Assembly (NCBI RefSeq): GCF_900113935.1
Contig: NZ_FORF01000016.1
Coordinates: 33,906 to 97,905, forward strand
Direction of reading: 5' to 3'
Length of the DNA: 64,000 nt
Source of the DNA: Aquamicrobium aerolatum DSM 21857
GTDB lineage: Bacteria > Pseudomonadota > Alphaproteobacteria > Rhizobiales > Rhizobiaceae
Each line of letters starts with the position of its first letter. Positions within the stretch are counted from its first letter, which is position 1. Below the pieces are notes generated by a model. The model was not told the origin of the DNA. It saw nothing but the letters and a program-made list of their open reading frames with translations, and did no database searches. Position numbers and translations under genes: made by a program. Below are positions 18,300 through 26,602 of the stretch, piece after piece.

Positions 18300-19713
18300 T
18301 CGCCACACGTGAGAAGATCTTGCCGGGGTTCATGATGTTGTGCGGGTCAAGTCCCTGCTTGATGGCGCGCATGACATCGACCGCGTCGCCAAGTTCCCGC
18401 GGCAGGAATTCCGCCTTCCCCTGACCGATGCCGTGTTCCCCGGTGCAGGTACCCTCCATGCCGATCGCCCGCATATTGAGGCGCGCGACGAACGCCTCCG
18501 TCGCCTCGACTTCGCGCGGATCGTCCGGATTCATCAGCACAAGCACATGGAAATTGCCGTCACCGACATGGCCGACAATCGGTGCGACCAAGCCTGAAGC
18601 GGCAATGTCTTCTTCGGTTTCGTGGATACACTCGGCCAACCGCGAGATCGGCACGCACACATCCGTCGAAAGCGCCTTGCATCCCGGACGAAGCGACATC
18701 CCCGCCCAGAAGGCATCGTGCCGCGCCTTCCAAAGCCGGGCACGCTCCTCCGCGACGCTGGTCCACTGGAACGGCCCGCCGCCGAACTCGGCGACAATCT
18801 CACCGAACGTTTCGGCCTGCTCCTTCACCCCCACATCGCTGCCGTGAAATTCCACGAACAGATGGGGCGTCTCCGGCAGGCCCAGCTTTGAATAATTGTT
18901 CAGCGAGCGTACCGACAATGTGTTGACGAGTTCGATCCGCGCCACCGGAATTCCCATCTGGATCGTCGCGATCACCGCCTGACAGGCAGCATCGACGCTT
19001 GGAAACGGGCAGACGCCACCTGAAATCGCCTGCGGAATGCCGTAAAGTTTCAATGTCAGTGACGTGATGATGCCGAGCGTGCCCTCCGCGCCGACCATCA
19101 GCCGGGTCAGATCATAGCCGGCAGAAGATTTACGCGCCCGTGTTGCCGTGGTGATCGAATTGCCGTCTGCCGTGACCGCAGTGACCGACAGCACATTGTC
19201 CCGCATCGTGCCATAGCGCACGGCATTGGTGCCGGAAGCGCGGGTCGAAGCCATGCCGCCAAGGCTGGCATTGGCCCCCGGATCAATCGGAAAGAACAGG
19301 CCGGTGTCGCGCAGATAGGTGTTGAGGTCTTCGCGGGTAACGCCCGCTTCGACCGTGCAATCAAGATCTTCGGCGTTGACGCTGATAATCCTGTTCAGCC
19401 CCGTCAGATCGATCGAGATCCCGCCACCGGGTGCATTCACCTGCCCTTCCAGCGACGTGCCCGTTCCAAACGGGATCACCGGCACGCGATGGGCCGCGCA
19501 AATCCGCACGACGTCCTGCACTTCTGCGGCCGATTGCACGAACGCCACGCCGTCAGGCAGCTGCGCGGGAATGTAGGTGGTGGTGTGCGCATGCTGGGCG
19601 CGAATTGCCTCACCGGTCTGAAAACGCTCCCCCAGGCGCTGCTTGAGAATACCGAGCACCATCAGAATGCCGGCATCGTTCCTTGCCACCGCCTGAAGTT
19701 CGGCCAAAGCCAT
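18295..19713 (-). CDS. FAD-binding oxidoreductase of the GlcD / D-lactate dehydrogenase type
   Basis: A 472-residue 2-hydroxyacid dehydrogenase. The FAD_binding_4 (PCMH) domain in the N-terminal half has VIPFGTGTSLEGQVNAPGGG and, later, GANASLGGMASTRASGTNAVRYG. The C-terminal FAD-oxidase domain has HVGDGNFH and CTGEHGIGQGKAEF. This matches D-lactate dehydrogenase (cytochrome), glycolate oxidase GlcD and related D-2-hydroxyacid dehydrogenases; which substrate is used cannot be said. The start at 19713 is set by AAGGAGG nine bases upstream. No glcE or glcF partner is adjacent, which favours the single-subunit D-lactate type. Divergent from the thioesterase gene. Confidence 0.9.
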   Translation of the reverse strand: MALAELQAVARNDAGILMVLGILKQRLGERFQTGEAIRAQHAHTTTYIPAQLPDGVAFVQSAAEVQDVVRICAAHRVPVIPFGTGTSLEGQVNAPGGGISIDLTGLNRIISVNAEDLDCTVEAGVTREDLNTYLRDTGLFFPIDPGANASLGGMASTRASGTNAVRYGTMRDNVLSVTAVTADGNSITTATRARKSSAGYDLTRLMVGAEGTLGIITSLTLKLYGIPQAISGGVCPFPSVDAACQAVIATIQMGIPVARIELVNTLSVRSLNNYSKLGLPETPHLFVEFHGSDVGVKEQAETFGEIVAEFGGGPFQWTSVAEERARLWKARHDAFWAGMSLRPGCKALSTDVCVPISRLAECIHETEEDIAASGLVAPIVGHVGDGNFHVLVLMNPDDPREVEATEAFVARLNMRAIGMEGTCTGEHGIGQGKAEFLPRELGDAVDVMRAIKQGLDPHNIMNPGKIFSRVAT

Positions 19714-19846
19714 GCTCTGTTCCTCCTTGCAAGGGATGGCTCTCAAGCTTGTGCTCGGCGACCCCTTGGTCTTTAACTCGCAGCAGTCTGCAAATGGGCG
19801 CGGCTTTGTCCAGCGCGTCCGAACATCGAATTTGAAAGAAGTCGAC

Positions 19847-20335
19847 ATGACCGACCCGACCCCTTTTCTTTCCCGCGTTCTGGAGATCGAAAAAGAGTGG
19901 ATTGATTATAACGGCCATCTGAACATGGCCTATTACAACGTGCTTTTCGATCGTGGCGTCGATGAGGCTTTCGCGCGACTCGGCATGGGGCCGACCTACT
20001 CCGCCCAACGCCAGCTCACCACCTACACCGCTGAAATCCACGTCTGCTACGTCCGCGAACTGCACCTCACCGACAAGGTGCGCTGCTCGTTCCAGCTGCT
20101 CGATCACGATGACAAGCGCTTCCACGTCTTTCAGGAAATGCGCCACGTCGATGGCTGGCTCGCCGCAACCTGCGAGAGCGTCGGCCTTCACATCGATCAG
20201 TCCGGGCCCAAGGTCACTCCGTTCCCCGCAGACATTCTCGCCAATCTCGAGGCCATGCGCGCAGAGCACGCATCCCTGCCCATTCCCGAGCGCGTCGGAC
20301 GCGCCATCGGCATCCGTCGGCGGAAGCCTGCCTAG
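19847..20335 (+). CDS. Hotdog-fold acyl-CoA thioesterase family protein
   Basis: A 162-residue protein with the 4HBT_2-type layout: WIDYNGHLNMAYYNVLFDRG (active-site Asp/Asn-Gly-His region and the central helix), then YTAEIHVCYVRELHLTDKVR and VFQEMRHVDGWLAAT strands, and a helical C-terminus with a basic end. Family members hydrolyse short acyl-CoA or aryl-CoA thioesters; the substrate is unknown. It is divergent from the FAD oxidase, with a 133-bp shared upstream region. Its TAG stop is the first codon of repeat copy C. Confidence 0.8.
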   Translation: MTDPTPFLSRVLEIEKEWIDYNGHLNMAYYNVLFDRGVDEAFARLGMGPTYSAQRQLTTYTAEIHVCYVRELHLTDKVRCSFQLLDHDDKRFHVFQEMRHVDGWLAATCESVGLHIDQSGPKVTPFPADILANLEAMRAEHASLPIPERVGRAIGIRRRKPA

Positions 20336-20438
20336 CGCATGTCTCCCGAAACCGAGAACCGGTTTCGGGAGACAGACATGCGTAAAACAAGCAGCTAAAG
20401 CGCAAGGCGCGATCCCGTAAGATCGCGACACGCTCTAA
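20333..20438. repeat. Intergenic repeat, copy C, with a perfect 14-bp hairpin
   Basis: The left part is a hairpin, GTCTCCCGAAACCG and CGGTTTCGGGAGAC around AGAAC, flanked by GCATGT and ACATGC. A second hairpin CGCGATC/GATCGCG follows, and the end reads ACACGCTCTAAG. It exactly fills the convergent gap between the thioesterase and glyoxalase-fold genes and contains both TAG stops. Confidence 0.8.
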
Positions 20439-20980
20439 GCTTCGCTGCGTTCCATGAAACGGATGCGGTTGTTGAACGGGTCGATGACCTGCATCTCCGG
20501 TCCCCAGCCCTCCTCGACGATGCCGGGGCGCATATAGGGATAGTTCTTGTCGAGCAATTCGCGATTATAGTCGCGGATACCCGTCATATAGACGACCATG
20601 TTGCCGCCCGGTGTCGCATCGCCCGCATGTTCGGACAGATGTAGCACCAGCCCTGCCCGCGACACCTGCGTGTACAGCGGCGCTTTGGGGTGGAAACGAT
20701 GTTCCCAGTCGACGCTGAATCCGAGAAAGCCGAGATAGAATTCGTGCGCCTTGGCAACGTCGAAGATACGCACGATCGGGACCGCCTGCTCGAAAGCGAT
20801 GGCGGGCTGCTGTTTGGGTTCAGGCGCGTCGATCCTGGCCGACAACACGTTCCACGTCGCCACACCGAACTGTCGCGCGACGATTTCGAGCGCCTGACTG
20901 TGGCTGATGTCAATCTGATTTTCGCTGAGTGCCTCGCGCATGGCTTTAGCCATGGCCTTGGCGTCGAGATAGGTACGCAT
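20435..20980 (-). CDS. Glyoxalase/bleomycin-resistance superfamily protein
   Basis: A 181-residue protein. The first 55 residues (MRTYLDAKAMAKAMREAL through ISHSQALEIVARQFG and VATWNVLSARI) form the helical glyoxalase-related N-terminal domain found fused to this group. The rest is a VOC fold: AVPIVRIFDVAKAHEFYLGF, FSVDWEHRF, HLSEH and DPFNNRIRFME, which contains the conserved C-terminal strand and Glu. Members include bleomycin-resistance-like proteins, but no specific substrate can be given. AGGAGA precedes the ATG. Its stop lies inside the repeat. Confidence 0.85.
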   Translation of the reverse strand: MRTYLDAKAMAKAMREALSENQIDISHSQALEIVARQFGVATWNVLSARIDAPEPKQQPAIAFEQAVPIVRIFDVAKAHEFYLGFLGFSVDWEHRFHPKAPLYTQVSRAGLVLHLSEHAGDATPGGNMVVYMTGIRDYNRELLDKNYPYMRPGIVEEGWGPEMQVIDPFNNRIRFMERSEA

Positions 20981-21188
20981 AAGCGGTCTCCTGCCGGCAC
21001 ACGAAGATCAGCGTCCGCATTGCTGACGTTGCGCCGGACTGGACAGCCGGTTTGAACGTTGGCCCCGACATTCGCCAAACCCGAAGGGCGCGGACTGCAG
21101 GTCGTCGGAAAACCCTGAAAACCTAATAGTGCAAACCGTGAACATTGCAAAGCTGGCCTTTTGCTCCCGAATCACTACATGCCGGGAT

Positions 21189-23717
21189 ATGTCTGGTTTT
21201 CCTGACGATATTCCGTTCTTCGACGAGGACGATCTGCCACCTCGGCAGTCACCGGCTGCGCCTGCGCAGGCTCCCGGCGGCATTGCCGCGCGCGCCATGG
21301 CGGCCCGCGGTCCCCAGCATCAGGTTCCCGACTATCTGAGCGGGCTGAACCCGGAACAGCGTCTGGCGGTGGAAACCACCGAAGGCCCGGTACTGGTTCT
21401 GGCCGGGGCCGGCACGGGCAAGACCCGCGTCCTGACCACCCGCATCGCGCATATCCTTGCCAGCGGTCGCGCCTACCCGTCGCAGATTCTCGCCGTCACC
21501 TTCACCAACAAGGCCGCGCGCGAGATGAAGCAGCGCATCGGCGTTCTGGTTGGCGAAGCGGTCGAGGGCATGCCATGGCTCGGCACGTTCCACTCCATCG
21601 GCGTCAAGATCCTGCGCCGCCATGCCGAACTTGCCGGTCTGCGCTCCGATTTCACCATCCTCGACACCGACGACGTCATCCGGCTGATCAAGCAGTTGAT
21701 CCAGGCCGAGGGGCTAGACGACAAGCGTTGGCCCGCGCGCCAGTTCGCGCAGATGATCGACGGCTGGAAGAACAAGGGGCTCGGGCCGTCGGAAATCGCC
21801 GAAGGCGACGCCCGCGCATTCGGCAATGGCAAAGGCCGCGAGCTCTACCGCGCCTATCAGGAGCGCCTGACGACGCTCAACGCCTGCGATTTCGGCGATC
21901 TCCTGTGCCACCCGATCCGGATTTTCCGCAATCACCCGGACGTGCTGAAGGAATATCACCGCCGATTCAAATATATTCTCGTCGACGAGTATCAGGACAC
22001 CAACACCGCCCAATATATGTGGTTGCGCCTGCTCGCCCAGCGCCCGAGCGCCGATAGTGGCCCCATCAATATCTGCTGTGTCGGTGATGACGACCAGTCG
22101 ATCTATGGCTGGCGCGGCGCCGAAGTTGACAACATCCTGCGTTTCGACAAGGATTTCCCCGGCGCGACCGTCGTTCGGCTTGAGCGCAACTACCGGTCGA
22201 CCGCGCATATCCTTGGCGCAGCGTCCCATCTGATTGCGCATAATGAAGGCCGCCTCGGCAAGACGCTGTTCACCGAAAAACCCAACGCTGACGATTCCAA
22301 GGTGATGGTGCATGCGGCGTGGGATTCCGAAGAGGAAGCCCGCGCGGTTGGCGAGGAAATCGAAGCCGCCCAGCGCAACACCAAGCACAACCTCAACGAC
22401 ATGGCGATTCTGGTGCGCGCGTCGTTCCAGATGCGCGAGTTCGAAGACCGCTTCGTCACGCTTGGCCTGAACTACCGCGTCATTGGCGGCCCGCGCTTCT
22501 ACGAGCGCCAGGAAATCCGCGACGCGATGGCCTATTTCCGCGTCGTTGCGCAAGGTGCCGACGACCTCGCCTTCGAGCGCATCGTCAATGTGCCCAAACG
22601 CGGCCTTGGCGAAGCGGCGATCCGTCAGGTCCACGACACCTCGCGCGCATTGCGCATTCCGATGCTGGAAGCAGCTGCACAGCTTGCCGAGAGCGACGAG
22701 ATGAAGCCGAAGCCACGCGCGGCACTGCGTCAGGTTGCGGCGAACTTCGCCCGCTGGAAGGAACTGCTCGACAACACGCCGCATACCGAACTTGCCGAGA
22801 TCATTCTCGATGAGTCCGGCTACACGGCAATGTGGAAGAACGACAAATCGGCGGACGCGCCGACGCGGCTGGAAAACCTCAAGGAACTGATCCGTTCCAT
22901 GGAGGATTACGAGTCGCTGCGCAGCTTCCTTGAGCATGTCGCACTGGTGATGGACGCCGAGCAGAACGAAGACCTCGATGCCGTCAACATCATGACGCTG
23001 CATTCGGCCAAGGGTCTTGAGTTCGACACCGTATTCCTTCCCGGCTGGGAAGAAGGCTTGTTCCCGCACCAGCGCTCGCTCGATGAAGGTGGCCGCTCCG
23101 GCCTCGAGGAAGAGCGCCGCCTTGCCTATGTCGGGCTCACCCGCGCCAAGAAGAACCTGCATATCTGGTTCACCTCCAACCGTCGCATCCACGGACTGTG
23201 GCAATCGACGCTGCCCTCGCGCTTTCTGGAAGAACTTCCTGAGGCGCATGTCGAAGTGGCCGAATCCGGCTCCGGCTATGGCGGCTATGGCGACCGCCAG
23301 AGCGGACGCAGTCCTTACGGCGCGTCGCGTTTCGACAATGTCGGCAGTTCCGGCGGCAGCTCATTTTCCAACGCCTACGCCACCCCTGGCTGGCAGCGGG
23401 CGCAGGCCAACCGCACCGAGGCAACCGACCGCAACTGGGGCTCGCGCTCCGGGCATTCTGTCGAGCGCATCGGCTATGGCGAGGTGGATTCCGGCTATGG
23501 CGCGGGACGCAGCAGCGTCAAGGGTCGCACCATCGATGGCGAACTGGTTGCCAAGAGCGTTTCGGACACCCCGTCGGCATTCAAGGTCGGCAACCGGGTG
23601 TTTCACCAGAAGTTCGGCAACGGCACCGTGGCTGCGATCGACGGCAACAAGCTGACGATCGACTTCGACAAGGCCGGCCAGAAGCGCGTGCTTGACGGCT
23701 TCGTGAACCCCGTCTGA
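21189..23717 (+). CDS. uvrD: DNA helicase II, UvrD/PcrA/Rep family
   Basis: An 842-residue SF1A 3'-5' helicase for nucleotide-excision and mismatch repair. An acidic N-terminal extension (about 50 residues) precedes LNPEQRLAVETTEGPVLVLAG; Walker A is GAGTGKT at 73-79. Then come TFTNKAAREMKQRI (motif Ia), ILVDEYQDTN (II), VGDDDQSIYGWRGAE (III), LERNYRS (IV), TLHSAKGLEFDTVFLPGWEEG (V, here spanning two blocks) and YVGLTRAKK (VI). A Gly/Ser/Tyr-rich linker leads to a C-terminal Tudor-like module (FKVGNRVFHQKFGNGTVAAI). The ATG at 21189 starts the conserved acidic tail. Confidence 0.96.
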   Translation: MSGFPDDIPFFDEDDLPPRQSPAAPAQAPGGIAARAMAARGPQHQVPDYLSGLNPEQRLAVETTEGPVLVLAGAGTGKTRVLTTRIAHILASGRAYPSQILAVTFTNKAAREMKQRIGVLVGEAVEGMPWLGTFHSIGVKILRRHAELAGLRSDFTILDTDDVIRLIKQLIQAEGLDDKRWPARQFAQMIDGWKNKGLGPSEIAEGDARAFGNGKGRELYRAYQERLTTLNACDFGDLLCHPIRIFRNHPDVLKEYHRRFKYILVDEYQDTNTAQYMWLRLLAQRPSADSGPINICCVGDDDQSIYGWRGAEVDNILRFDKDFPGATVVRLERNYRSTAHILGAASHLIAHNEGRLGKTLFTEKPNADDSKVMVHAAWDSEEEARAVGEEIEAAQRNTKHNLNDMAILVRASFQMREFEDRFVTLGLNYRVIGGPRFYERQEIRDAMAYFRVVAQGADDLAFERIVNVPKRGLGEAAIRQVHDTSRALRIPMLEAAAQLAESDEMKPKPRAALRQVAANFARWKELLDNTPHTELAEIILDESGYTAMWKNDKSADAPTRLENLKELIRSMEDYESLRSFLEHVALVMDAEQNEDLDAVNIMTLHSAKGLEFDTVFLPGWEEGLFPHQRSLDEGGRSGLEEERRLAYVGLTRAKKNLHIWFTSNRRIHGLWQSTLPSRFLEELPEAHVEVAESGSGYGGYGDRQSGRSPYGASRFDNVGSSGGSSFSNAYATPGWQRAQANRTEATDRNWGSRSGHSVERIGYGEVDSGYGAGRSSVKGRTIDGELVAKSVSDTPSAFKVGNRVFHQKFGNGTVAAIDGNKLTIDFDKAGQKRVLDGFVNPV

Positions 23718-23902
23718 TCGCCACAACCTGAGAGCAACCAAAGGTTGCATTCTCTCTTTGGGCAACCTTGTGCAATTGTCGCCTATTGTCGATCTTGCAG
23801 GCAATGGTGCCTGTGTGCGTTCCGTCTCAATGGCGGTTTTCTCCGGCCCCTTCCGTTGTCACCACCCCCCGAAACGGAAGGGGCACCCCACAGGAGATGG
23901 CG

Positions 23903-25078
23903 ATGCGGGCTGGTGCATTGATCATGGCCATGTCCCTTGCAGGCCCGGTCGCGGCAAGCGCGCAAACCAGTTCGGGCAATGACAGCTCGCCCCAGGCAAG
24001 CCTGACGCTGTTGCGCCACTACACCACAAACGCCCTCGACACGCCGCTCCAGCTCGACGACTGGTACACCCAGCTGCGCGGCTCCGTCGCCAGCAAGCTT
24101 GCGCACGACCTCGGCACGACCGGCGTCACTGCCAACATCAATGCCAAGCACTATGACGTCCTGAGCATCGAGAACGACTTCGCGCTCGGCATCTCCACCG
24201 ACACCACGGTCGCGCTCTCTGAAAATTTCGAACTGCGCGGCACTCTCGCTGTTCAGATGGCCGAAGAAGGCGACGAATTGCTGCTTGGCGAGGACGCATT
24301 TCTCGGCATCCGCACACGCATGACGGTCATGACAGCTGGACTGCAAGCTGGTTTACGCCTCGACGCGGATACGGTCCTCGCCATGGAAGCGACCGCTTCG
24401 CGCGAAAAGCCTGAAGACACGCAGTTTGAAAACGACATTCAGCCCCCACTCCGGCTCGATCCCGACCGCGACCGCTTTCGTGCCGGCATCAAGCTCACCC
24501 GCACCCATGGGCCAGTCAGCTTCGGCGCTTATGGCACTGCCGGCCTGATGCGCTCTGGCCAGATCGGCTTTCTTCCACCGCTTGAGGTGATGGACTATGC
24601 CGTCGGCGCGCATGCCGGCATTCGTTTTGCCAATGGCGCGGTTGCCGCCGGATCTGTTGGCCTGCACGCCCTCGAACTGTTCGACGCGGATTTCAGAGAG
24701 CAGCGCCTCGCTTATGAGCTGGCCGCCGAGATGCCGGTGTTCTCCCGCTTCTCGCTGCGCGGATCGCTCAAGGCAGCCTTTGATCCCAAGACCAATGACG
24801 ACCCGGTTGCCACCTGGGCCCGGCGCATGGAACTGGAAGCGGGCTACCGCCACTCTCAGGAACTTCGTTTTGGCACGGGACTATATCTGGAGCGGCGTGA
24901 AAATCTCGGATTGGAAACGGTCGAGCTGGCGCGCGGGCTCTATGCCGAAGCTGAATGGCAGATCAACACGCATCTCGGGCTGACAATGCGTGTCGATGCC
25001 ACGCGCAAGCTTCTGGAAAATTTCGGGCTGCAACGCGACACCGTCGATGTGCACATGGCACTTGCCGCAAAACTCTGA
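23903..25078 (+). CDS. Secreted probable outer-membrane beta-barrel protein, family not recognised
   Basis: A 391-residue protein with a signal peptide (MRAGALIMAMSLAGPVAASA). The body consists of many alternating strands such as SLTLLRHYTTNAL, DRFRAGIKLTR and GLYAEAEWQINTHLGLTMRV, with charged turns and paired aromatic residues. It ends VDVHMALAAKL, without the terminal Phe usual for barrels. The overall look is an outer-membrane barrel of the type 'surface lipoprotein assembly modifier' or DUF560-like, but no diagnostic motif was seen. AGGAG at 23892-23896 fits the ATG at 23903 better than that at 23897. Downstream is a long hairpin-rich non-coding stretch. Confidence 0.65.
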   Translation: MRAGALIMAMSLAGPVAASAQTSSGNDSSPQASLTLLRHYTTNALDTPLQLDDWYTQLRGSVASKLAHDLGTTGVTANINAKHYDVLSIENDFALGISTDTTVALSENFELRGTLAVQMAEEGDELLLGEDAFLGIRTRMTVMTAGLQAGLRLDADTVLAMEATASREKPEDTQFENDIQPPLRLDPDRDRFRAGIKLTRTHGPVSFGAYGTAGLMRSGQIGFLPPLEVMDYAVGAHAGIRFANGAVAAGSVGLHALELFDADFREQRLAYELAAEMPVFSRFSLRGSLKAAFDPKTNDDPVATWARRMELEAGYRHSQELRFGTGLYLERRENLGLETVELARGLYAEAEWQINTHLGLTMRVDATRKLLENFGLQRDTVDVHMALAAKL

Positions 25079-25099
25079 CCTAGCCTGCTGAAAGCTCCC

Positions 25100-25325
25100 A
25101 ATCTCGCTCCTCCGGGATCGGAAGGATCACCTGTGAACCGAAGGGAGGCTGGGAGGGTGGGTCAGGGGCCTCCCTTCGGCATCAGGCGGTTCCAAGGCGG
25201 GGGACCAGTGGCAACCGCCTCCGCATCAGCGGTGGGTCGACGGGGGCAGTCACTGCCCCGGTCGAGCATTCGCCGGGAGCGGATGAGGAAAGTGGGATGC
25301 GGTCCGCCCGTATCCCGCTCTGTCC
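25100..25325 (+). ncRNA. Candidate structured RNA: seven consecutive hairpins
   Basis: The gap 25079-25396 has no plausible gene but is almost completely foldable. H0: CCTCCG/CGGAAGG (25109-25125, GGAT loop, one bulge). H1: 12 perfect pairs, 25138-25149 with 25168-25179. H2: AGGCGGTTCCA with TGG, bulged C, AACCGCCT (25184-25220). H3: CCGC-ATCA-GCGG (25221-25232). H4: 25237-25248 with 25254-25265 (11 of 12 pairs, GTCAC loop). H5: 25269-25283. H6: 12 pairs, 25291-25302 with 25308-25319, including two G-U pairs that exist only in plus-strand RNA. Read on the plus strand it is either an independent small RNA or the 3' part of the upstream transcript. I matched it to no known RNA family. Confidence 0.45.
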
Positions 25326-25399
25326 CTCGAGCAATTCCAGCAAAACTGCAAAGCGTCGGATGAACTCAGGTCGGTGCGACCTGAGTTCAGCGCGAACTA
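25326..25399. repeat. Intergenic repeat, copy D (short variant) with a perfect 12-bp hairpin
   Basis: Starts CTCGAGCAATTCCAGCAAAA, like copies A and E, and holds GAACTCAGGTCG/CGACCTGAGTTC (25362-25373 with 25377-25388, loop GTG). It ends in CTAG, the TAG stop of the Asn-rich protein gene on the minus strand. The hairpin could also act as a weak terminator, although no T-run follows. Confidence 0.6.
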
Positions 25400-25765
25400 G
25401 CGACGCTTTCCGGCGCTGTTGAAGCTGTTCCAGGCGTTGCTCTGCGAATTTCCGAAGGAGCCGCCACCGACGATGCCGTTGCCGACAGCATTCTGCTGGC
25501 CGTTCACATTGCCATTGCCAACATTGTTGTTGTTGCCTTTGACGATGCCCGACAGGACGTTGCCACTGAGGATCGACGAGTTGTTGAGCACGCCGATGCC
25601 GCTGAGAAGGTTCAGGTTGCCGGTCTGCACGCTCGGCGAAATGTTCACCAGGCCGCCAGACGATTGCTGGGATGCGCCGGAACGGCCCCAACCGCCTGCT
25701 TCAGCCGGAAGCGCAGCGAAAGACAGTACGGCGGCGAGGGATGCAAAAGCAGCGAACTTCTTCAT
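25397..25765 (-). CDS. Secreted Asn/Gly-rich repetitive small protein, unknown
   Basis: A 122-residue protein with a clear signal peptide (MKKFAAFASLAAVLSFAALP, cleaved after AEA). The mature part is low-complexity and repetitive: NLNLLSGIGVLNNSSILSGN, VLSGIVKGNNNNVGNGN, VNGQQNAVGNGIVGGGSFG, ending SAGKRR. The regular spacing of hydrophobic residues between N and G resembles a short beta-solenoid or an amyloid-prone (curlin/chaplin-like) secreted protein, but no signature match is claimed. GGGAGAAG precedes the ATG. The upstream region is AT-rich and contains a 9-bp dyad. Confidence 0.65.
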   Translation of the reverse strand: MKKFAAFASLAAVLSFAALPAEAGGWGRSGASQQSSGGLVNISPSVQTGNLNLLSGIGVLNNSSILSGNVLSGIVKGNNNNVGNGNVNGQQNAVGNGIVGGGSFGNSQSNAWNSFNSAGKRR

Positions 25766-25863
25766 AAGACTTCTCCCTGGATCAGTTCCAATGCCTCATG
25801 CGGTAATCTCCGAGACAAAGAAAACCACTTATGCGGGAGAATTGCAACCTATGAGATCAATAA

Positions 25864-25899
25864 ATCTTTAACCCAACAAGTAATCCAAATGTTAAAGAT
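25864..25899. promoter_or_regulatory. AT-rich region with a 9-bp dyad upstream of the Asn-rich protein gene
   Basis: ATCTTTAAC at 25864-25872 and GTTAAAGAT at 25891-25899 are perfect inverted repeats 18 bp apart. They lie in an AT-rich island (about 25840-25935) that stands out against the GC-rich surroundings. Position and symmetry suggest a regulator-binding site or the promoter of the leftward gene. A factor is not known. Confidence 0.4.
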
Positions 25900-25936
25900 A
25901 ACGCTTCACCTTAATGTATAAAAATTTATTCAATAT

Positions 25937-26572
25937 TTATACTTCGAAATCACCGCCCCAGACTTCGAGAAAATCCTCAATCGCAAGGCTTTGCATATCC
26001 GGGATCGCTCTTGCCAGACGCTCCGCCGGCCAGTCCCACCACGCCATGTCCTGCAGGCGCGCAGCGATTGCGTCGGGAAAGCGCTTGCGAACAATGCGTG
26101 CGGGAACCCCGGCAACGATCTCGTAGGGGCCGACATCGCGGGTCACCACCGCATTGGCCCCGACCACCGCGCCGTCACCGACCGTCACCCCCGGCATGAT
26201 GACCGCGCCATGACCGATCCAGACATCATTGCCAATCGTCACATGCTTTTGCCTGCGCCGCTCGCGAAATGCCTGATCGACGCCGTGAAACTTGAAATAC
26301 TCGTTCGGGCGATAGGTGATCTTGTGGGTGGTGATCCGTTCCATCGGATGTTCCAGCGCGTTGATCCGCACATTGGAAGCGATTGAGCAGAATTTTCCGA
26401 TTGTCGCGTAGATGCCCTCGCCGTGCCGCTCCATGTACGAATAATCGCCGACGGTGACTTCCCGAAGGATCACACGCTCGGCGATGTTCACATGGCGGCC
26501 CAGACGGCAGGATTTCAGCTCCGCCGTCTGATGAATGCGTGGTTCCGAGGATGTCGGCAGGTAGTCGGTCAT
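25937..26572 (-). CDS. Hexapeptide-repeat acetyltransferase of the phosphonate-metabolism type (xenobiotic acetyltransferase-like)
   Basis: A 211-residue left-handed beta-helix acetyltransferase. Motifs include [59 protein letters not shown] (catalytic His region), [20 protein letters not shown] and [15 protein letters not shown]. The arrangement matches LbH_XAT/chloramphenicol acetyltransferase-type proteins and the DapH-like subgroup often encoded with phn genes. No other phosphonate gene is nearby, so the substrate is open. The next gene upstream on the same strand, cytochrome b561, is 30 bp away. Downstream lies the AT-rich island. Confidence 0.82.
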   Translation of the reverse strand: MTDYLPTSSEPRIHQTAELKSCRLGRHVNIAERVILREVTVGDYSYMERHGEGIYATIGKFCSIASNVRINALEHPMERITTHKITYRPNEYFKFHGVDQAFRERRRQKHVTIGNDVWIGHGAVIMPGVTVGDGAVVGANAVVTRDVGPYEIVAGVPARIVRKRFPDAIAARLQDMAWWDWPAERLARAIPDMQSLAIEDFLEVWGGDFEV

Positions 26573-26602
26573 GTCGCCTCCTACCCCATCCTCCGGCCGT
26601 GC

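Noticed and set aside
25124..25132. GGATCACCT, the motif at the 3' end of 16S rRNA
   Set aside because: There is no surrounding 16S sequence and no CCTCCTTT tail. It is a chance match in the hairpin-rich gap.
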